Assembly: GCF_016097555.1 (NCBI RefSeq)
Contig: NC_054712.1
Location: 40,167,740-40,231,739, forward strand
DNA: 64,000 bases
Reading direction: 5' to 3'
From: Gigantopelta aegis
Taxonomy: Eukaryota; Mollusca; Gastropoda; Neomphalida; Peltospiridae
This document shows, piece after piece, positions 44,961-56,156 of the stretch (positions within the stretch are counted from its first letter, which is position 1; each line of letters begins with the position of its first letter). The notes beneath the pieces were generated by a model. The model saw only the letters and a list, made by a program, of their open reading frames with translations. It was not told the origin of the DNA and did no database searches. Both the position numbers and the translations under genes were made by a program.

Positions 44961-45493
44961 TGAAATGGCTTTTTGATCAGACGTATTCGTATTTCCTATT
45001 GGTGTAGTATTTATGTCACTGACACTTTTGACCAATTGTTTAACACGTACTATTCTTAGAAGTTGAAGATCTCAAGTTATGAGGAAAGATGACAGCACAG
45101 GCTTGCATTTCAACCGGCGTTTAGACCTAGTTTGTATGTTGACCAATGGTACGAAGAAATAGAGTCGGTTCCATTGTTTACAGTGCATGCATATGTCATA
45201 AACAAAACTAATAGGCCTTAAAATGACTAAATTAAAGTCGTTTGCCAACTTAAGTTGTTGTTGAGAATGAGTTTTCATAAAGATAATTGCACGGACTTTA
45301 TGGCACTAATGTAGGCCTAACTAAAGCAAATCTTTCTTCATAATATATAGTATACAGTATATAAATATATAGGGCTTGTACATATTTATTTATTGAAATG
45401 CCATAACGATCGCTGCAAGTCCCACTGGATCAGTGTATTTTTTAGAAGAGAAAAGAAAAAAAAGAAGAAAAATAAAGGGTCCCAGGAACTCGA
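44961..45493. other. Intergenic DNA upstream of SSR1
   Basis: No gene or mobile element recognised. Confidence 0.4.
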
Positions 45494-45867
45494 AGGGACA
45501 TTCCTGAGTTTGCTGCATTGTAAGATGTTTCCAAAAAAATAAATATTTCTATGATTAAACATACATATTAAATATTTGTTCTTGTTTAGAATATCAGTGT
45601 CTGTATATTCAATGTGTTTCTGGTCTTAATATTTGTAAGAAGCCCAAACTGGATTTGTCTTCAAATAATTTCGTACGTATGAAAAGAATTATTTTAGGAA
45701 CTAACATGAAATGTAACCTAGTACAAACAGTAGAATGATCAGAAACATGTTTAATATACAGCCACAAATATTTTATGCAGAAAAATGTATTTGATATGTA
45801 TTTACAATCATTAAAGTCTGTTAGTCGATAACATCTTAAAAATTGCAACAAACTCAGGAATGTCCCT
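45494..45867. mobile_element. TTAA-type MITE, 374 bp (ends AGGGACATTCCTGAGTTTG)
   Basis: Both ends carry AGGGACATTCCTGAGTTTG; the right end is followed by TTAA, while the left TTAA has been lost. Partial copies occur at 52296 and 58190. Confidence 0.85.
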
Positions 45868-46289
45868 TTAAAAAAGTGACAGACCTATATGTTTAGTTTC
45901 GATGAGGGATTAGTTTTTGTTGATGCACCAGTTCAGTGGCAGATTTGTCACATCTGCAAGACTTCCATTGCCCTGTAAACATTTATTTAAAAAAATATAT
46001 ACCAGTATTTTATTTTATCAGAGCCCAATATTTCATGCAAACCATTGTGCTGTTCACGTATCAGGGTGTGCAGATTTAAATTCACAAGTACCACTAAGTG
46101 GTTACTTAGTGAACCATAATGTTTTAAAATTAAGACTGTAATCCGTTATATACTGAACAAAAAAAGAAACTTCCAATTTGTACATACAGGGCTAGAAATG
46201 AAAAAAAAAATCTACATGCACCATTAAAATTCTGCATGCACCAAAAATAAGGTAAATCCTGTTAACAATGAGGAAAATACTATTTTAAT

Positions 46290-47343
46290 GGGGACCAGAC
46301 AACTCGGACCGGGGGACAACTCGGCCCAGACATCTCGGCCACGGGGCCGAGTTGTCCGAGACAACTCGGCCCCGTTATTAGACTGATAGACTGTTGTGAC
46401 ACATTATATGCGTGTTAAGTATGATAGTTGGCCATGTCGTAGTAATAATAATGAATTATACTGATAGATACCGCTAACTATATGGTCACCATTAAGAATG
46501 ACAATTGTGTATGTCGTAGGCGCATATCGTAGTGTCGGATGGGTTTCTAGAAGTATTGTACTATAGAAATAACGCAAAAGACATCATTTGCCAAATTCCT
46601 ACATTTATTACATTAAATACATACGCACATACCAACAGAATACATATACATAAATAGTTATAATCAATAAATAAAACACCAATCACCAAAAGAACATAGA
46701 AATAAAACGTCCAACAAAAGATAAAAGTCAGTGTGCAACAGGGGCGTACAGCTTTCCACAGGCAGACAGGAATCTCGAAGTGGACACTTCACCATCTGTG
46801 TAGCGTCCCCACAGTTCGAATATTTTCCCCTGCAGATTCCTGAAAGCCTTCCTCTGTCGTCGTCGCATCTTCCTCTCTGAGACGAACGGGCATGTCGGAG
46901 GAACCAGCCTGGCTTCAGTGTGGAGCATGGGAACCAACTTGTAGAAGGGAGGGGCTGTTCCAAGGGCACAGTGGTTCAGTCGGTGATGCCAGCCCTCCAC
47001 ATCGTTGTTGGTCCTCACACTCTGGTTGAAGACTGACCAGGCGTTCACAGACCACACGCTGCTCCTCATCCAGGTGCAGTCCACATAGTCCATGAGGGTC
47101 ACCAGTCCTTGAACTTGTGTTCCTCTTCTAAGACCGTCGAAGGCTAAATGGATCAACAATTTATCAATTTAACAAAAAACAACAAACACATTCTTGTTCA
47201 AACTTGTTCAACAATATTGTTCAACTCCGGGCCGAGTTGTCTCGCGGTGGGCTGGGTTGTCTCAGAACTCTGGGCTGAGCTGTCTCGACGTGGGCCGAGT
47301 TGTCTGGGCCGAGTTGTCCTCCGGGCCGAGTTGTCTGGCATTC
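46290..47343 (-). mobile_element. Mutator-like (MULE) element remnant, 1054 bp, innermost of the nest
   Basis: Ends carry repeated ACAACTCGGCCC motifs (left CCAGACAACTCGG, right ..CCGAGTTGTCTGG), three copies on the left and about six on the right. An 8-base duplication ATTTTAAT flanks it (46282-46289, 47344-47351), in the MULE size range. Contains a truncated transposase frame. Confidence 0.85.
46728..47159 (-). pseudogene. C-terminal fragment of a MULE transposase
   Basis: Encodes WSVFNQSVRTNNDVEGWHHR LNH, the block that follows the catalytic core in MULE-type proteins (often seen with FLYWCH fingers in molluscs), then FYKLVPMLHTEARL and FRNLQGKIFELWGRYTDGEV. About 143 codons; there is no ATG at the start and the catalytic core is missing, so it is an internal-deletion derivative. 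Confidence 0.85.
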
Positions 47344-48507
47344 ATTTTAATTACCTTCATTACAGTGTTGATTTTTTTATTTTATACAAAGCTATTCGGA
47401 ATTATTAGGCAATACCTATATTTATTTATTAACAGTACCGAAATGTTATACAACTGCGTTTATTACTGATTCTTGATCAAATTTGAAAATTTCACCCAAC
47501 GTAAACGCCTTACAAAAATCTATAATAGGCCTATTACAAAAACGTACGCATTTTTGTGTTTTGTATTAAGCAAGTTATCAACTTTTTTAACTCGATAAGA
47601 TCTGTTGGTATAATATAAATTAGCCTACGGAATTCGACGAGAAGTTGCGATTGAAATAATCACTGGCTGACTTCGAGTCATAACTACGCGAGTAACACAC
47701 CTGCACGTTCGCAATCATCTGATCAAGTGCCCATATCTGAGGTCGAAAATGTTCAAGGCAGTTACAGTACTTTGTATTGATCACAGATCTGGTGGAGTTC
47801 AATTTGTCAGTGACGATAACAACTGTGTTATGCACGTGGATACCCCAAAGTCAGTCTCGACCACCTTCCCTAATACCGTTCACGGATATAACCGAGATAT
47901 TGCCGGCAATTTTTGCAAATATATTTCACAGAAATGACCGAAAGGGCGCCATTGTTGTAAGTAGGATTATGGGATACAAAATGGATGCGCCCATAAGATA
48001 AAAGTTATCGTTTTCATGTGGTGAACAGATTACGAAATGCATACGCAAAATTCAACAACTTGAGTCTGAATCTGGTAGACAACAGGATACTAGTATACTC
48101 AATACACAGTACTTGAAAAATATTAGCATGCACCGCGTGCACCCAGTTTTAAAAGTTACATGCACACGCAAAAATCAGCATGCACCGGTGCATGTACTAA
48201 CACTGCATTTCAAGCCCTGACATATAGTATTTGTTGTGTTAAAGAATTCATTGTGTAATGAAATTATATAGGTAGTATTAGCCTTGAGCTGTATTATCAG
48301 GATTCATGAATTTTATCGATTATTTTTGCACTGTTAATCGTCGACAACGTGAAATTCAATTTGCACGTGCATGCATGGTTTGACATGTCCCGTGTAGTAT
48401 TCGGTCAATTTGTTTTACTTGTCTTACTGACATTCTTGTCAAGTGAACGAAGACCCTTCAAAATTTTAAAAAAAAATTAACGTTTTTTACATTGTAGCAT
48501 TTTTAGT

Positions 48508-49523
48508 ATGCCAAGAATACCCAATAATTTACGCGAACGGGCGATTGGCATGCTTGATGCTGGCATGTCGACAGAAGACATTGCAAGGCATGTTGGGAGT
48601 TCTAGTCGAGCGATACGAAATCTTCGCGTAAAATTTCGAACGACAGGAAGCACCAACGACTTGCCACGTCGTGGACATCCGCGTGTTACAACGCGTGGTC
48701 AAGACCGCTATATCATGAACACGCATTTGCGCAATCGATTCCAAACTGCCACTGCTACTGCTGCTAACACACCTGGGCTTCATAATAACCGAATCAGTGG
48801 GCAAACTGTTCGTAATCGTCTGCAGGAGAACGGTTTACATGCACGACGTCCTTACGTCGAATGTGTTTTAACGCAACGTCATCGTCTTAATTGGGCACGT
48901 GTACACACTTGTTGGATACGGCGACGCTGGAATACCATTCTTTTTTCGGATGAATCCAAATTTTCTTTACAACGTGGTGATGGCAGGGTGCGCGTCTTCC
49001 GTAGGAGAAATGAACGCTATGCTGACTGTTGTGTTCTTGAACGAGATCGTTTCGGGGGTGGGGGTTGTGTCATGGTCTGGGCAGCCATTGCCCATGGTTA
49101 TCGTTCACCACTAGTCGTCATTGATGGCAATTTAAATGCTCAACGTTACCACGATGACATTCTCGCTCATCACGTCATTCCTCTGTTCCATAACAACGCC
49201 AACATCTCGATTTTTCAGCATGATAATGCCACCTCTCATACAGCTAGAGACACTGTAAATTTTCTTTGGACAAATAACATTGATTTCATGATGACCGGTC
49301 CACGAAAAGTCCTGATCTCAACCCCATCGAGCATGTCTGGGATAGTCTGGGCAGACGATTGAGGCGTCGTCCCAACCCACCCGCTAACGTCAACGAACTT
49401 CGTCAAGCGCTCAATCAGGAATGGAACAATATTCCACAGGCAGAAATCAACACTTTAGTCAATTCTGTGCACCTGCGATGCACTGCAGTGGTCAATTCAA
49501 GAGGTGGTCATACCTGTTATTAA
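48508..49523 (+). pseudogene. Tc1-like transposase, one frameshift near 49290
   Basis: Starts MPRIPNNLRERAIGMLDAGM with a helix-turn-helix, GHPRVTT linker, D148 (LFSDESKF) and D239 (FQHDNATSH). After residue 260 the frame shifts by one base; the rest ([20 protein letters not shown] to SRGGHTCY) continues to TAA at 49521-49523 and holds the catalytic glutamate. About 45 percent similar by eye to the transposase at 25743, so a different family of the same group. Confidence 0.92.
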
Positions 49524-49726
49524 GTGGGTTTTTTTTTTTTTTAACCCTTACCACACTTGGTCAAAATTTCTCCCAGTTTCTGTTAACCTATGGCCATGAT
49601 TTTTGCACCAAACGATGCATCATGGAACACTCTTTAAACGCATATATAACAATTATTCCCCCGGTTTGTTTTCATCAAGTTATGTTCAAGCAAAGTTAGC
49701 GGAAGTTTCTTATTTTGTTCAGTATA

Positions 49727-51180
49727 GTATTAAAAAAAGAAATTGATTTTGGACACTTAAAAAATATATTATACCTTGCCCTGTTTCGGTGCATACGTCA
49801 TACATCGTTGACCTTTGTATGGGGAAGTAAACAAATGTCTGTCACATTCACAGAAATGTTTGTAAAAATTAAGTTAAAACAAGTAAAAAAAAAAGCAAGA
49901 TTAAACTTAACCCACTGATAGAGACCCAGGGTTGAAAATTAGCAGTCGCCAGGTCGCCCGTGTCAACCTTTATTGGCTATGGGTGACTAAGAATTTGACA
50001 AAGATAGTTCGTTAGGCGACCATTGATATTAGGGTCTGGCGAGTATGGTACCAGTTAAAAAAAAAGACACTGAAACTGAATTGAACGTGACAAAACACAT
50101 CGTGTCTGTGTTGGTGCGAACTACAGCAGCAGAAGACATAAAACATGCTCTATATTTTAACAGCGCCAGATTCAGCTTCTGTGGCTTTGGGCCAGGTCTT
50201 CTAAAATAGAGATCAAAATGTATTGAAGACATTGCATGTATTTTTTAAATCTGGAAGTCGTCAGCTTATTGGAATGGATTGGATACGCCATGATTATCTA
50301 GAAGAGCTACTATTTGAAAATATTTATTCAATGTCATGGTAAAAAGGAATCATATTTAATTAGCTTACATTATTCTTGGACAAAATCAAAATCTATCTTA
50401 TAGTTTTAACTAAAACTAATGTGAGTGCATGCACATATATACAAATAAGCATGACCGTTTCCATTACTACTGTCCAGGGCTTATTCCAAAGGTCAATTGA
50501 CTGATTGTCGTCGATATTGTTTTAAATTTAAGCGATTTGCATTAAATAAGAACATATCAGATCTAAAGTCTTGACATCAAGACTTACATAATGGCATAAC
50601 TGTCCAAATATTACTGTAATAAACAATAAGTACACCGTTATGCTATGTAATATAATAACTAAGTACATCGTAAAAATGGTAAAATGTTTTTTGTTTTTTT
50701 TAAAGATTTATTAGTAGCCCACTACTCTACTGTAGCATTTACATATCCAAATTAAACGCACATGTGTGCGTGCTTCGTCCATTCCCGAGGAAATCCGATA
50801 CTGGAGATTGTACCCCTTCTTGCATCGTCACAAAGAGGACTGCCACCCCAAGACTAGGTTTTTATACTAAAGCACACGCAGTTCTACCTTTGTTCTCTTT
50901 GTATTGCATTATTTGTTTTTACTTCAGAGACAATGCAAGTCAAGCTGTATACCTCGGCTGTTCTAGCATTTTGTTTTCACCCCTGTATTAAAAATGAGAT
51001 TTAAGCGTCATAATTTAATGACAATTTGTAAAGAATTCATTTTATTTATACTAGATTTCTTTCTTTTTTTAAATGTTATTTGAGTTGGTATGGGTTTAAA
51101 ACTTAATAACATGTTTTTATATGAATTTTAACTGTATTCATTATGAAATTACATGCCAATTCATCGGATTCCTTTTGAAG
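49727..51180. other. Intergenic DNA
   Basis: CAGGGTTGAAAATTAGCAGT at about 49928 looks like one end of another CAGGG-type element, with GGTCGCC motifs inside; no second end was found. No gene recognised. Confidence 0.35.
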
Positions 51181-51695
51181 GAAACAGACTATACGGTGAA
51201 CACATGATCATTATTCAACAAAGAATATTCTATTGTGGCCAGCTGTCCATTATTTATGTCCATTATTCCCGATAACAGTGGTTTTCTGACCAGAATTAAA
51301 AAAACCCAAACCGAACTAGGATTCATATCCCAATATTTGGTGATTTTTGTTGTTGGTAAAATGATTAAATTTATTATCAAATTAGCTGTCGCAATCAGCT
51401 ATCGATCCATGGAAGTGATCGTGACATGTCGCCATTGTTGTCAAGCCAAAATACTTGCTGAAAACCACTTTTTCAACTAAAAATTACAAGCTATTTTCAA
51501 TTGAAAAACAAAAACCTAAAGATAGGGAAGCTGAGTTGTCTTCTGTTTCCTGTTATACAAGTCTTTCCGGTGAGTGTCCCTGGCGTGTGCAAAACTGGGG
51601 GAAATATGAATTGGGAAATGCACTGTATACAGAGTATAGTATGTCAACTGGCATGACGTCTGGCGATATAACTCGCCTGCAGTAGTCAGAAGGTT
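51181..51695 (-). repeat. Dispersed repeat P, copy 2
   Basis: Reverse complement of much of 33520-34197. The right end has GATATAACTCGCCTGCAGTA then GTCAGAAGG and TTAA. Confidence 0.6.
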
Positions 51696-52295
51696 AACAT
51701 AAATATCTTTCTGGATGAAGGTTTATATTTATTAAAACTCCTAATACATCAAATAGTTTTTAACCAAACAATTTTACCATTATAAGCATTTATTTGCTCA
51801 ACTTACAACACAATTCCAAAACAACAGAATTGATATATTCGTGGTCCAAAAATATTGTCTGTTAGCACTGGTTCTCGAGGACTCCATTTTGTAATTTGCC
51901 TTGTAAGTACATGTTTAGCTGAACATGATATATGTTTTGATAAAACACTTAAAAATTTTGTTTCGGAAGATTCTGGCTGTAAGCTATACCACTAAACTTT
52001 CACTCATCGAAACGGGTCACATAGTTAACATTATTTACAGCTGATGCATAGCAGCCATTTTGGTGCTCATTTGAAGAGAAATATTAATAAAAAGATAGCT
52101 ACATGTATTTAGATAATAAATATTGATACACTTTCTGGCTTTGAAATTCACGATGGCTCTACTGCCTTTGCCGTACTGCCTCGTGCCTTTACTGTGATGC
52201 CTAAAAAAAGCCAGTTGTTTTACGGCTCTGAATAACTGTTCCCTTTTAAATATCTGCTATGGTTCCCTTTTTGTGTATGTGTTTAGTTTTTTTAA

Positions 52296-52400
52296 AGGGA
52301 CATTCCCGAGTTTGCTGCAGTTTTTAACTAACAGAGACTTTTTAATGATTGTAATTACATATTAAATATATTTTTCTGCATAAAATATTAGTGGCTGTGT
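52296..52400 (+). repeat. Fragment of the AGGGACATTCC MITE family
   Basis: TTAA then AGGGACATTCCCGAGTTTGC; internal ATTACATATTAAATATATTT matches 45560. The right end is not recognisable. Confidence 0.65.
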
Positions 52401-52740
52401 ATTAAACTTACTGGTTATGCAAATATAAATCACATAACAGAACATCACAAAGACATTTTTCAGTATAATTGTATCTATTGAAAAGCACTGATTCTATTTT
52501 TTTTACTGCATGGTTTTTCGTTTCCCCTCTCCAGTGTAATTAGGCCTTTAACCTAAGTCTAACCAATGGCATTTTCTCCTATTTCATTAGATTGGTCCAA
52601 ACATCCAATTTCAACCAATGAAATGGCTTAAATCTTCCAATAAGTCCTCTGCAATATTTTGTTGGACGTTTATTTTTTCAGATCGACTGTAAAACTTCAT
52701 TAATGTGGTAAATCATTAAACTTTACCATCTTTCTTTCAG

Positions 52741-52959
52741 TTGTGCCATGTCTAATAGCAGATGCAATGATGGCCAAGATACTCCTTACAAGCAACAGGC
52801 AGCGCTAGATCCAACGTTTCAACAATGTGCCAACTCTGTTTACCTTCAAGATGTTCCAGCCAGTCCAAACCATTCGGTTTCTTCACAAAACAACTATGTA
52901 TCACATGGTGAGTTGGAGTGCATGGAATGTAATTTCGACTGTCCTTTGCAAGTAAAAAG
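52741..52959 (+). CDS. Candidate 5' coding exon of an unidentified gene
   Basis: Acceptor TTTCTTTCAG ends at 52740, ATG at 52748, donor AAAAAG|GTGAGA after 52959 (phase 2); a second donor CACATG|GTGAGT lies inside at about 52911. The frame of about 70 codons reads MSNSRCNDGQDTPYKQQAAL, DPTFQQCANSVYLQDVPASP and ends ECMECNFDCPLQVK. It is richer in G and C than its surroundings and its codons look used. The paired cysteines at the end could start a zinc-binding part in the next exon. I do not recognise it, and found no convincing partner exon up to 64 kb, so the gene would need a long intron or continue outside. Confidence 0.45.
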
Positions 52960-53632
52960 GTGAGAAAGACTGGAGGTAAAAAAATTTCATGGCTTCAACG
53001 ACTTCAACATTTGCATTTAGCACCCTTACTCACAAATTATAATCCGTAGACCACTGAAAGTTGCTTTATAATTGATCCTACATGTAAAAATGTTGTGTTT
53101 AGGCCCATTCCTCACAAATTAGAAAAGGCGAGATATATAGACAATATTAGAGCTTTAGCTCATGACTGTCAACATTAATTTCACGAGGGACAGATAATCT
53201 GTAATTCCGAGTATCGAATGAGTTATTGTATTTATTACCCATAGTGTAAATAGTTTAGAAACTTAAACTTTAAACTCTTACATGAAACAAACTATATAAT
53301 ATACAAGACGTGAAAGTCTGAGGAAACTGATGACGTCGCTAAAGAAAAGCATTGATGTCAAAAGTTATCTTTAGGTACACAAATCAAATGTAAGCAAGAG
53401 AGGTCACATTCGTAATGAACTGATGTTTCCAGTGGGAAGTGAATGAACTACAAAGAAATTAGTTTAGAGCATGTTTATCCAAACATTCATTGTTGTTTGT
53501 AAAATCTCATCAATGAGAGACATTACAGTCGAGGAAACCGATGACGCCACCAAACAAACATCATGACGTAAGCGGGGAAAGATAGCTTCTATCTTTTCCT
53601 GGAGAAAGACAGACAATATATTCACCCGCATC
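52960..53632. other. Intergenic or intronic DNA
   Basis: Two similar short stretches (GAGGAAACTGATGACGTC near 53318 and GAGGAAACCGATGACGCC near 53531) suggest an old local duplication. Nothing else recognised. Confidence 0.4.
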
Positions 53633-53647
53633 TCACTGCCATATGGG

Positions 53648-54359
53648 GCGGGACGTAGCCCAGTGGGAAAACGTTTGCTTGACGTGTGGTCGGTCCAGGA
53701 TCGATCCCCATTGGTGGGCCCATTGGGCTATTTCTCGTTCCAGCCACTGCTTCACAACTGGTGTAACAAAGGCTGTGGTATGTACTATCCTGTCTGTAGG
53801 ATGGTGCATATAAAAGATCCCTTGCTGCTAATCGAAAAGAGTAGCCCATGAAATGGCAACAGCGGGTTTCCTCTCTCAATATCTGTGGTCCATAACCATA
53901 TGTCTGATGCCATATAACCGTAAATAAAATGTGTTGAATACCTCATTACAGGGGTTGAAATTTTTTTACCACTATCCCAAAGGAATAGTGAATTTCAAAA
54001 AACACTATTCCGTCTAAAAATTTACTATCCCTTCAATTAGTTTTCCTGACTGCTACATCGCCCTGTACAACATTGCGTAACGAACAATTGTTTATATACC
54101 AATCTATGCATTACTGCATACTAGACGTTTATTTTGTACTGGTGAGTGCATGAGAAAGGTCTTAGTGAGGATTTGTTCTGCAGAAAAATGTAGCTGAAGA
54201 AAAAGCATAAGCGGAATAATCGCAGGCGATTCTTGCATTAGTTTTACTTTCATGACAGAATATTGGAAAAATTGTTTTACTATTCAGTTTTGAAATTTAC
54301 TATTTGCGGAATAGCGTAAAATTCGACCCCTGCATTAAATAAAATATTTCCTTCGTTCT
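53648..54359 (+). repeat. Chimeric SINE (head A, tail B) split by a MITE
   Basis: Flanked by the 15-base duplication TCACTGCCATATGGG (53633-53647, 54360-54374). Head GCGGGACGTAGCCCAGTGG and GGATCGATCCCC are family A. The second half (AGAGTAGCCCATG, CAACAGCGGGTTTCC, CATATGTCTGATGCCATATA, AATAAAATGTGTTGAATA) is family B. A 384-bp MITE interrupts the tail, which resumes at 54338. Confidence 0.92.
53949..54332. mobile_element. CAGGG-ended MITE, 384 bp, 5-base target duplication
   Basis: Left end CAGGGGTTGAAATTTT, right end reversed CAGGGGTCGAATTTT. CATTA flanks at 53944-53948 and 54333-54337. Same end type and same 5-base duplication as the element at 46187-48219. Confidence 0.9.
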
Positions 54360-54613
54360 TCACTGCCATATGGGTAATAAATATAATATATGTATTGTTT
54401 TTCTGGTGGCAGTCATGTTTACTTTTACATTCAGCTCCATTTCTCACAAACTATGAGTCTTAGAGCAATGAACTTGGTTTATTGTTGTATATGAATGGAT
54501 CTTTGAAATTTTTAAAATATAAAAGTTATTATTTATTGATTTTTGTTTTAAAACTTTAATTTAAGATTATAATTTTTAAAATGTGCATTGAGATGAACAT
54601 TTGTGGATCCAAA

Positions 54614-54907
54614 GGGGGGGGGGGGCGGGGAGTAGCCCAGTGATAAAGTGCTTGCCTGATGCGCGGTCGGTCTGGGATTGATCCCTGTCAGATGGTACAT
54701 TGGGCTATTTCTTGTTCCAGCCAGTGCACCATGACTGGTATATCAAAGTCCGTGGTATGTGCATATAAAAGATCCTTTGCTACTAATGGATAAATGTAGC
54801 AGGTTTCCTCTATGACTGTGTCAAAATGACCATATGTTTGACATCCAATAGCCGATGATTAATAAATCAGTTTGCTCTAGTGGTGTTGTTAAACAAAACA
54901 AACTTTC
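54614..54907 (+). repeat. tRNA-derived SINE, family A
   Basis: Head GGGAGTAGCCCAGTGATAAA, B-box GGGATTGATCCC, tail GTTGTTAAACAAAACAAAC. A G run of 12 precedes the head. Confidence 0.9.
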
Positions 54908-55319
54908 TTTGTGGCTCCAACTACGATTAATTCAATGAAATTCTTGTTTTGTAATTTGTTAATGATCTACAGTCATTATTCATTATTAGTCCCTTGCCGG
55001 ACCAATCGGAGGGGACTATAGGTTTCGTCATTTTGTTCATATTTCTTGTCTGTCCCACATGCGGTTTTCTGGGCCCATATTTCTGAAGCAATTTTAGTGC
55101 TACATCGTAAAGTCATCATAAGCTATGACATCACTATGGCATTTGTTGTAGTGACATTACAACCTACAATGGTTTTACGATTTTTAACGCTAAGATAGCT
55201 TCGAAAATATAGGCCCTGGACTTTTTTCTCCCACAATGCATCAAAACATTGAGCTGAAATTTTGTGTTTAGTTTTATTATATAGAGGTACAGATCATTTT
55301 CATGTCATTTCAATTATTT

Positions 55320-55465
55320 TCATGCTTATATCCAATTAAAGTTGAAGCATGCTGTCCTGGGCACACACTTCATCTATCTGGGCTGTCTGTCTTGAGGGTG
55401 TAGGGGTAATGAAGTCGTTAAACCTCGCTCTTGGTGGGTGCTGGTACCGGGCTGAGAACACTATA
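55320..55465 (-). repeat. SINE fragment, family D (tail and body)
   Basis: CATGCTTATATCCAATTAAA, GTCCTGGGCACACACTTC and GGGCTGTCTGTC match the left part of the complete copy at 62373-62638. The head is missing. Confidence 0.65.
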
Positions 55466-55596
55466 GCTATCACTGAGACCGGTCGGTACATATCAAGTTT
55501 GACTTTCATCAATTCATGGGAATTTATTAAAGGGCCATAACTGTCAAAAATGGAATTTATCCATGATTTTCAGAGTTATGGCCCTTGAATTTAGGA

Positions 55597-55976
55597 AAGA
55601 AATGTTTTATTTAATGACGCACTCAACACATTTTATTTACGGTTATATGACGTCAGACATATGGTTATGGACCACACAGATTTTGAGAGGAAACCCGCTG
55701 TCGCCACTACATGGGCTACTCTTCCGATTAGCAGCAAGGCATCTTTTATTTGCAATTCCCACAGGCAGGATAGCACAAACCATGGCCTTTGTTGAACCAG
55801 TTATGGATCACTGGTCGGTGCAAGTGGTTTACACCTACCCATTGAGCCTTGCGGAGCACTCACTCGGGGTTTGGAGTCGGTATCTGGATTAAAAATCCCA
55901 TGCCTCGACTGGGATCTGAACCCAGTACCTACCAGCCTGTAGACCGATGGCCTACCACGACGCCACCGAGGCTGGT
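55597..55976 (-). repeat. tRNA-derived SINE, family B, complete
   Basis: 12-base duplication TTGAATTTAGGA at 55585-55596 and 55977-55988. Very similar to 17473-17852, so the family was active fairly recently. Confidence 0.94.
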
Positions 55977-56156
55977 TTGAATTTAGGAGATTGTTTATGG
56001 GCCTGGTTGGGGATATGTATTGTTTCAACAGTACTCTCAGAATGCTTGTTATTTATGACAACAAAAAATATGGATGCGAGCAACGGGGAACCCATGTTTC
56101 TTTTTAGTTAAAAAATATCCACTTTATTTTTATTTTTTTGTTTAGTTTTATATATA

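Larger units (their letters stand above)
46187..48219. mobile_element. CAGGG-ended element with 5-base target duplication, 2033 bp, nested
   Basis: Left end CAGGGCTAGAAATG, right end reversed CAGGGCTTGAAATG. ACATA flanks at 46182-46186 and 48220-48224. Subterminal repeats of GCATGCACC/CATGCACGG type lie at both ends. Without its own insert it is about 970 bp. The 5-base duplication and CAGGG ends recall some hAT relatives; the group is not certain. A 71-codon frame at 47620-47835 (-) has no recognised domain. Confidence 0.85.
46151..49724 (+). mobile_element. Second Tc1-like transposon, 3574 bp including nested elements
   Basis: Ends TACTGAACAAAAAAAGAAAC at the left and, reversed, TACTGAACAAAATAAGAAAC at the right; TA duplication at 46149-46150 and 49725-49726. 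Removing the nested element (46187-48219 plus one 5-base duplication) leaves 1536 bp, normal for the group. The insertion point is only 36 bases from the left end. Confidence 0.93.
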
